Assembly (NCBI GenBank): GCA_026770585.1
Contig: MU646323.1
Span: 651,918 to 670,157 of the forward strand
Source of the DNA: Baffinella frigidus
Taxonomy: Eukaryota; Cryptophyceae; Cryptomonadales; Baffinellaceae
Direction of reading: 5' to 3'
Length of the DNA stretch: 18,240 bases
Shown here piece by piece: positions 9,385 to 16,000 of the stretch; the first letter of the stretch is position 1; every line of letters starts with the position of its first letter. Below the pieces are notes generated by a model. The model searched no databases. It was not told where the DNA came from and saw nothing but the letters and a program-made list of their open reading frames with translations. Position numbers and translations under genes: made by a program.

Positions 9385-9492
9385 GGGCTTGATGTGATCC
9401 GAAAGGAAGCATGGCTTCTCTGCAGGACCAGTTCCAGCGTCCATCTATGGTGGGAGTTAAAAGAACCTACAGGACCTCAAGGCGGGGGGTTG
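9385..9492 (+). repeat. Family D fragment
   Basis: Matches the diverged copy at 6205-6300: 'gatgtgatccgaaaggaagc', then 'ctgcaggaccagttcc', then 'aacctacaggacctcaagg'. The flank 9493-9730 shows no supported gene, only a small duplication of 'gcgagccttg'. Confidence 0.65.
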
Positions 9493-9730
9493 GGGGGCTC
9501 CCTCTCTTGCTCGTGGGGCATGGCGCCCTGAATTTTCGTGTGAGCCTCGGTCAGACAGGTAGCGAGCCTTGGCCATGGGCCAGGTCGCGAGCCTTGAGTT
9601 GACTGATGTGAAGGGTCAATGAACTCAGGTTTGGTCTCAGCGTGTGTTGCCTCTGGCCTTGCGAGACGCCTCTCGACCCAAGCGGGGTCTCATCTCGGCA
9701 GCCAAAAGTTCCGCGCCCCGCCCAGCACCG

Positions 9731-9922
9731 CCCACTTGAGAATGTTGGGGGAACCTATTTACATGTGGGGTTGTAAACATTTGTACCAGGATAGGGTATT
9801 CTGTCCTCGTGACTGTGCTAATTTTGCAGAGTTACGTGACCAGTCAACGAAATTTACTACACACATACCCACTTTTTAAAGCACACCGGTTTTAAATAGC
9901 CCCCTCAAGCATTCTGGTGTGG
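9731..9922 (+). mobile_element. Family B foldback element, copy 2
   Basis: Imperfect inverted ends (GAATGTTGGGGG...CCTATTTA against TTTAAATAGCCCCCTCAAGCATTC). A 48-base stretch at about 9753-9801, from 'cctatttacatgtgg' to 'atagggtattc', is identical in copy 3. It also carries the 'cgaaatttactacacac' motif found in families B and C. Confidence 0.7.
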
Positions 9923-10090
9923 ACACGCGCCCCGCGAGAGGCCTACCTCGGTCCAAGAAACGTTATAAAATACAAAGGCACGTCATAAAATACATTTAGT
10001 CTAAATGCACGTCTAAATGCATTTAATTTGTACTGCAGCCCCTGCTCTAAAACTCATAATGACTTGCCCAGATGTACCCGGCAGATCCTT

Positions 10091-10195
10091 TATCCCTTAA
10101 GTGACCAGTAGGCGCATACGCCATACCGTAGGGCCCTAGGACCTGCCTAGGACCTCTTGCGGGTCAATTTTGACCGGCTGGCCACTTAAGGGATA
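10091..10195 (-). mobile_element. Family A foldback element, copy 3 (reversed)
   Basis: 105 bp with TATCCCTTAAGTG and CACTTAAGGGATA ends. The interior is in reverse orientation relative to copies 1 and 2 ('gtaggcgcatacgc', 'ccctaggacctgcctagg'). It is followed directly by a family D scrap (10196-10262) with 'gggcgtgtcgttgg'. The rest up to 10452 holds no supported gene. Confidence 0.8.
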
Positions 10196-10452
10196 CGGAA
10201 GGGCGTGTCGTTGGGGTATGCTGGGAGAAATCAAAATCTCAAGGACCTTTGGTAAGGATAGAGCTCGGAGGCCCTCCTCGAGACCCCGCTGGGAGGTGAG
10301 AGGCCGCAGAGGCCAAGGCCCGACGCCCAAGCGGGACCAAAGATACCCTTCATCAATCGCGTCACCAGTCTGACCGATGCTCGTCACCTGTCCGACCGAG
10401 GCTCACACTCCCTGGAATGCACGCGGGGCCTCTCGGCAGGCTACCGAGAGGT

Positions 10453-10790
10453 CCTGGCGAGTAGAGCGGGTCTCTCATGAGTTGACACCATTTCTGCCCA
10501 GAAAACTTCCAAACTTCAAATAAACTAAATCAGTCAACTCGTGATCGGGATTTCTTTTAAACGGACGAATTCTTCGCGATGTTGACTACACGAGTTGGAT
10601 CACTAAGGTTGGAAGTTTGAAAGGTTTCTGGCCAGAAAAGGTCGGCATGCGGCTGCGGTGCATGTTCTCAGTCTTGGAATGGTTGAAATTGCCAATGAAG
10701 GGGTTGTTCTTGTTCAGCCTCGCCGGCAGGGTCGTAAGCGGGCTCCCCTTGTTCTGGTCAACTCATGAAAGACTCGCTCTACCAGGTGTG
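10453..10790 (+). mobile_element. Family E nested foldback element
   Basis: Outer arms: 'gtagagcgggtctctcatga' plus 'gttgac' on the left matches the complement of 'gtcaactcatgaaagactcg' plus 'ctctac' on the right. A second, inner pair ('tttctgcccagaaaacttcc' against 'gaaaggtttctggccagaaa') and a third ('caactcgtgatc' against 'gagttggatcac') nest inside. About 338 bp; no coding frame is credible. A single copy in this window. Confidence 0.65.
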
Positions 10791-10834
10791 GCCAGCACAG
10801 TTTGAACTGCGGAAACGAATAAAACTATCAGGTT

Positions 10835-10911
10835 CTGGCAACGAAACTTGCTACACAATTCGGTCATTCTAGTAATAGCAAAGAATTTGCGAGGTAACTT
10901 TCGTTGGCCAG
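10835..10911 (+). mobile_element. Family C foldback relic
   Basis: Imperfect hairpin with CTGGCAACGAAAC on the left and CTTTCGTTGGCCAG on the right. It shares 'acgaaa..t.ctacacaattcg' with the much better-preserved family C element at 16420-16547. Confidence 0.5.
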
Positions 10912-10931
10912 CAGCTAATGTTTTGATTCGT

Positions 10932-11083
10932 TTAGGGTTTAGGGTTTAGGGTTTAGGGTGTAGGGTGTAGGGCTTAGGGTGTAGGGTTTAGGGTTTAGGG
11001 TGTAGGGTGCAGGGTTTAGGGTTTAGGGTTAGGGATTGAGAAAAGAGAGTTGAGGGTTTAGGGGTAAGGGTTTAGGGTTTAGG
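10932..11083 (-). repeat. Telomere-like block, G-strand orientation
   Basis: TTTAGGG and TGTAGGG units on the plus strand, interrupted near 11033-11055. Orientation is opposite to the blocks at 3950-7996. A unique spacer of about 75 bp (11084-11159) separates it from the perfect array. Confidence 0.9.
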
Positions 11084-11159
11084 GTTTAACATTTTTATCC
11101 GTTTCGGAAGTCAAGGTTCGACCGACGGGAGCAGGCGCCGCCTCGGCAAGGTTTCAGTT

Positions 11160-11222
11160 TTTAGGGTTTAGGGTTTAGGGTTTAGGGTTTAGGGTTTAGG
11201 GTTTAGGGTTTAGGGTTTAGGG
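11160..11222 (-). repeat. Nine perfect TTTAGGG units with a head-to-head junction
   Basis: Exactly nine uninterrupted TTTAGGG copies, the most regular telomeric array in the window. They are followed immediately by AAACCCTGAACCCTC, that is, about two units in the opposite orientation. This arrangement resembles the head-to-head signature of an end-to-end fusion, though the reversed part is short. Confidence 0.9.
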
Positions 11223-11365
11223 AAACCCTGAACCCTCAACCAGGCATCAATCCGGGTGCGTCCAACGTCAAATCGCGCGTGTGTGTAGCACCCTGCACGG
11301 CAGCACAGCTACAACGCCCTGGTTCAATCGCGCTGTAGGGAAGGGGGGTGCGAGGTATTCGTCGA

Positions 11366-11475
11366 AGCCGAGTGGATCCCATTGGGTCGGGCCGGAGCTC
11401 AGACGCGGACTGTTTCCTATCTCCCATTGGTGAGGAGGGAGTGAGATGCGACGTGAGTGAAAAACAAGGCACCAA
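11366..11475 (+). repeat. Telomere-block-associated repeat, copy 2
   Basis: Aligns with 4818-4935 by GGATCC, TGGGTCGGG, GGAGCTCA, GAGTGAGATG, GTGAGTG and 'aaggcaccaa'. It lies about 145 bp from the perfect telomeric array. Confidence 0.45.
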
Positions 11476-11489
11476 CGCACCCAAGACCG

Positions 11490-11683
11490 CCAGCAACCCG
11501 TAGCAGCTTTTACCGTGTCCTTGCAAGAATCCGGATTTTTTTTGTTTGTTTGTTCGTAGGACCCTACGGTAGGAGTCCCTAGGGGCCTCGTAATTGCTGA
11601 CGGGAGATACGGACAGATATGTCCGGTTTAGCTGAAATTTACTACAGTACCCGACCCGGTTATAAGCTGCTACGGGTTGCTGG
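11490..11683 (+). mobile_element. Family H foldback element
   Basis: The perfect 20-base inverted repeat CCAGCAACCCGTAGCAGCTT occurs at 11490-11509 and as its complement at 11664-11683. The interior carries the palindrome-rich 'ggaccctacggtagga' and 'ccctagggg' theme also present in families A and F. About 194 bp; non-coding. Confidence 0.65.
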
Positions 11684-11918
11684 TGGCACCGAAGAGGAGG
11701 GGCTTGGCGCGATTTCATCTCGGAACATACCAGAATCTGTCCGTTATTTCCGTCCACATGAAGAGGCGTAGGAGAGCATCATTGTATGCCTAAAATAGCA
11801 TACACACCCTTATCTTCGGCGTCGGAAGCCTAAGATAGCGGGACAGAATCTGTCTTGTTCCGAAATTAGACTCGCGCGCTGCAGAGGTCACGGAATCGTC
11901 CACCAGCACCATTTTGAG

Positions 11919-11984
11919 GGTGTAGGGTGTAGGGTCTGGGGTTTAGGGTTTGGGGTTTAGGGTTGACGACACGAAAGTCGTCAA
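11919..11984 (-). repeat. Short telomere-like patch ending in a hairpin
   Basis: About six TGTAGGG/TTTAGGG/TTTGGGG units end at about 11962. A perfect 8-bp stem follows: TTGACGAC, loop acgaaa, GTCGTCAA (11963-11984). Flanking sequence 11684-11918 shows no supported gene. Confidence 0.6.
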
Positions 11985-12145
11985 AGATCACCTGTTGTCC
12001 AGCAAGTTAGTCCCGGACCTGAACAGATTTTATTTCGGGAACTGTCCATCTGAAAGATTTATGGTACACACCCAGGTGTTTTAAAGCCCTAGAAGTATGA
12101 AGTGGCTCAGAAGCCAAGCCAAGTCTGAATATGAAATCTATTCAG

Positions 12146-12401
12146 GAACGCGGAGAAAGTGCAAGCCCTCAAACGCTGCCGCAACAATGTGTTCAGTTTA
12201 GAAGTTACATGCCACACGATGCAACTTATCGGATGCGGAGTAAGAGCTCAGTGTCTCTCCTGGGTGTTGCGGAAGCAGCGCGCGTGCAGCCCACACAGCG
12301 GACTGCAAAGGCATTTCGTGAATAACCCTCAAGGCTCCTTGATGGTTGCCGCATCGAGCGTGCAGGCCTTCTGTGAGAAAAGAATTGATCAAACGGATTA
12401 A
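12146..12401 (+). other. Possible exon-like open frame, low support
   Basis: After 'atctattcag' a frame is open to TAA at 12399-12401. It encodes a Cys-containing peptide (EKVQALKRCRNNVFSLEV, later SWVLRKQRACS and QAFCEKRIDQTD). There is no ATG near the start and no partner exon was found. The antisense frame is also open. It is recorded because 11985-12429 otherwise has no explained content. Confidence 0.2.
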
Positions 12402-12429
12402 GAGGAGACTCAACTATAATCGGTATTTC

Positions 12430-13092
12430 TTATTGAAGAAGATAAGGATGGGCGCGGATGTGGCCGTTGAGCGAGGAGCCGGGTTTGAATGCGGCGCGGG
12501 TCTTGACCAGGAAAACTTCCTTGAGGTGCGAGGTCGTTCCGGCATCAACGAATCCCGCCACTTGAGCCCCATACTCGCCCGCCGAAGATCATGCCGGCGA
12601 TGAGGCCGGCCTTGATGTCAATGTTTGCGCCATCCGAGAGGGCGGGCACCTGCGCGTCGTCATAGTTGGCGATTTGTAGACTGACGCGTATGCTAGACCC
12701 GTGACCTGCGTCGATGTAGAATACGCGTTGGATGAACGCGACCAGGTTGAAGCCTGTCATCAAGGTGGCCGCAAGGGGGCTGACGCCAATGTTGCCGTTG
12801 ATGGCCGGCACGGGGATAGTCGGGATTCCCGACTTTGCGAGGACGACGAAGAAATTGACGAAGGTGGCAAGGCCCGAAGACCAAGGGAATACACCGGGAT
12901 TGCAGATTTCCGACTTTTGCCCACGGGCCGGAGGTTGCCGCTCTTGGCCATCCGCCCCGACCCCTAAAAAAACTGCCCAAGTACCCAGACTGCAAAGCAG
13001 AGGCCCAAAATGCACAGCAGCGGCGCCCGCATGGGAGTGGGCCGGCCGCTGTCGTCCCAGGCTCCCAGCCCTCCTGACGAAAAGTATTTCAT
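12430..13092 (-). pseudogene. Frameshifted membrane protein gene, unrecognised family
   Basis: ATG at 13092 opens MKYFSSGGLGAWDD, then a clear membrane segment (RAPLLCILGLCFAVWVLG). At a run of seven T (12966-12972 on the plus strand) this frame hits TAG, while the neighbouring frame continues smoothly through SSGLATFVNFFVVLAKSG, INGNIGVSPLAATLMTGF and AFIQRVFYIDAG to GLIAGMIFGG. There, at 'ggcgggcgag' (about 12575-12584), another one-base shift is needed to continue EYGAQVAGFVDAGTTS and SHLKEVFLVKTRAAFKPG to TAA at 12430-12432. About 220 residues in all, with two or three hydrophobic stretches. Both breaks lie in homopolymers, so sequencing error in an intact gene is possible. Short introns are less likely. 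Confidence 0.5.
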
Positions 13093-13681
13093 CTGGCTGA
13101 CCCCCTGAGCAAATTTTCACTGGTACTAAATCGCCAAGAAATTAACCGACAGTCCCCCGTTTAAAGCGTGAGATCTGTTTTAAAAAGCCTGAAACCCTGG
13201 TTATTTTCCTATGCGAAGACACACGGGCGTGTTGACCCTCATATGTGACCCCCCTTATTAAGAAGGTCGTGATGGCAGGGTTGCCCCCCTTAGTTTCTTT
13301 CGATTCACTTTGCTGACAAAAATGACCAAAATATGCTAAAAATAGCCATCCTGCCACGAATCCAGTGTGACGAGAACTAACGAGAACTGACGAGATCGTG
13401 ATCCTAACCGATGAGTCTGATGACTGACGCTAAAAATAGCGTGATTTTGAGTAACGGGGCAAGGACGAGATCCATGCCACCTTCTGATGACGTGAAAAGT
13501 CAGATGTGTATCATCAATCCTGAATTTAGAACATTCTCGATTTTTTACTACTCGATTTTGGGTGTCGCACAGCTATTTTTACGATCTTGTCCGGATGCTG
13601 ACACTGCAGGGCGGCGGATCTGCGACCCCCTGCAGGGTTTGTTCTGGTCCTCTGTTCGAGCGGATTCATCAAAGACAACCC
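13093..13681. other. Intergenic region upstream of the secreted-protein gene
   Basis: No gene supported. It is lower in GC than its right-hand neighbour. 'gctaaaaatagc' occurs at about 13335 and 13428, the second inside a small perfect hairpin (ACGCTA, loop AAAA, TAGCGT). 'cgagaact' is tandemly repeated near 13370-13390. 'ccctgcagg' and 'ctgcaggg' flank 13605-13640. Any promoter for the gene starting at 13682 should lie here, but no core element was recognised. Confidence 0.4.
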
Positions 13682-15957
13682 ATGATGCGTGGCACGCTTT
13701 GTGTGGTGCTCGCCCTCTGCTTCGCGCTCTCGGTTGGAGCAGATGTGCTTTGTTCTACACCTAAGTGTCCCGGCGACAATGAGGACTGCGGGGGGAATGC
13801 CGCCGGGAAATGCGAAGATGAGACCTTGTTGGGGTGCAGCGTCAAGATTTGTGTCTGTGTGAGCGGGTACGTTGGGGGCCGTTTCAGTGCGTGCATGTCC
13901 AACTCGCAGCTGTCTGTCAGCAACGAGCTCATGAAGTTGGAGGTGGCGGCCAACGTTCAGCGCAGGGATGCAGAGAAGCTCGAGAAAAAGATGTGCACAG
14001 ACCCCCTGGTACCGCCCCTGCGCCCCGCCTTGCCCGCGGAATCCCCCCACGGCACACCCATGCGTACTCCGCCATGCCACTGAACGTTTCGCTTTCTTGC
14101 GCCTGTTGGTATGACAGTCTCTGACCGTGGGTGGTGGCAGCTTGGTTGTCTGTGCCCGTCGACTACTGCCTATCCCAACGCAACGCGCAACGAGTGTCGC
14201 GAGAGCCTCAAGGATTGCTTCGCCGGGAGCACGGTAGCCTTCCCTCAACGTGAACGTTGCCAACCCTGGCGTTTCCGCCCTGCAACCCAGCCTCGCCTTG
14301 CTTCGTGCCCACGGCACCACACGCTGCGCCACACCTTTGTCGGAACGACTGCGGCGTGCGCTCTTTGCGAAGTAAGAGGTGTCAAGTCGCACGGCACACC
14401 GTGCCACCGCACACTTTGCCGCTGTAATCATGCTGACACGTGTCTTGTCCCGGTCATGGTTGTATTGTCTTCTGGGGCCCCTCCACCCTGGAAGGTTGCT
14501 CAAATTGTGCTCTTGAACTATTTTTCAAAAGTTGATTGTGGGTGAAAAATGTGTCAACTCTCATCGCAGATACCCCATATCTGGGGTGTCTCTCAAGGTA
14601 AGCCGAAAAAAATCCAGACCACTATTTCAGCCACTTCCAAGAGCTAGTGGCTGGCTCTCCCCTGACACGTCTCGTCCCACCTGTCCACCTGGCGTACAGC
14701 GGTCGTGTTTGACAAATTAGTCAACCTCGCCCCCCCCCCGCAGTCTGCGTCTCTGATCGTGGCGCACAACTCCTTCCGCTTGACCGTGTGCGCGTCCGGC
14801 AAGCACTACTGCGACAAGGGCGGCACGTGCGTGCCCAACGATTCGCCGTGCCCTGCGGTCAACCCCCAACCCTTACAGGGGGGTACCTGGCTCATAAGAA
14901 AGCGCCCCCCCCACAGAACCCTACAGTAGGCCTATGCCTAGGTCCCTATGGTGGTCCTAGGGGGTGGGCGGTTTCTCATGAGCGAGGCACCCCTGTACAC
15001 ATGCTCAACCCTTACACCCCCCAAACCCGCACCCTGCGCCAGGCGACTGGCAGAGTGACACCGCGCTCCACTAGCCCTTGGAGGTGGCTCAAATAGTGCT
15101 CTGTGGTAAGTTCGATTTACCTCGGATCGGGGTCAAACGTGACCCCGATTCAAGGTAAAATCGGAGGTTTCAGGGCACTATTTGAGGCACTTGGGAGGGT
15201 TGGTGGCTAGGCGGTACAGCAAGCGTCTCGCCCGCTTGGCGGGCGGGCGGTGGCCGGCGTGGTGCTTGCGCTCTCACGAGCTGCACGGCCTTCGCGGGCG
15301 GGTAGCGTCTCACCAAATGCCGGTTGTCCGGCGTGGGTGGAGGCAGGTAAAGGCCGACACGGGGCACAGTACGTAGCACGATGCGTAAGGCATGTGCGCC
15401 GCTGGCGCTGGTTGTTTGGCAATACGTTGCCAATCTCGCTGGCAGGTGAGACGCGGCTGCCCGGCGTCTGACTAAAGGGGTACCTCGCTCATAAAAAAAT
15501 GCCCCCCCCCTAGGACCACCATAGGACCCTAGGCATAGTCCTACTGTAGGGTCCTAGGGGGGGGGTGGTTCTCATGAGCGAGGTACCCCTGTAGATGGCA
15601 GTTGTCCGGCGTGGGTAGTGGCAACACTTTTTGGCCTGCCAGAGTCCTCACGTCTTGTCCCACCTGGCGTCCAGCGGTCGTGTTTGACAGTCGAGTAACC
15701 CTCGCCCCCCCCCGCGTGCAGGTGAAGCGCGGCTGCCCGTCGACGCACCCGGTGCGCTGCGCGAGTGACTGGACCTGCCAGAAAGACAAAGCGTCGTGCC
15801 CCGACGACGACCGCTGCCCCGATGCCGGCAAGCGCACGCTGTGCCCGGACGGTGCGTGCCACCCCTCCAGAGAGAGAGCGAGAGAGAGGGAGAGAGACGT
15901 ACGCACCCTCGTTGGCTCAAGCAAGCACACACACACACACACACACACGCACGCACG

Positions 15958-16000
<43 letters not shown>

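Noticed and set aside
11310-11345. tRNA-like 'ggttcaatcgc' sequence
   Set aside because: No matching acceptor stem, D arm or anticodon arm could be folded around it.
11236-11757. 173-codon minus-strand ORF
   Set aside because: It runs through a telomere-associated repeat and the family H foldback element, with no protein-like pattern beyond a short hydrophobic stretch.
13526-14503. 325-codon minus-strand ORF
   Set aside because: It covers the signal-peptide exon and three Cys-rich exons of the plus-strand gene in antisense. Its translation is basic and featureless, while the plus strand shows phase-matched splicing.
15905-15920. Dinoflagellate spliced-leader-like 'ttggctcaag'
   Set aside because: Only about ten bases match the conserved leader end, and it lies inside an intron next to a microsatellite. 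It is insufficient to assign the lineage.
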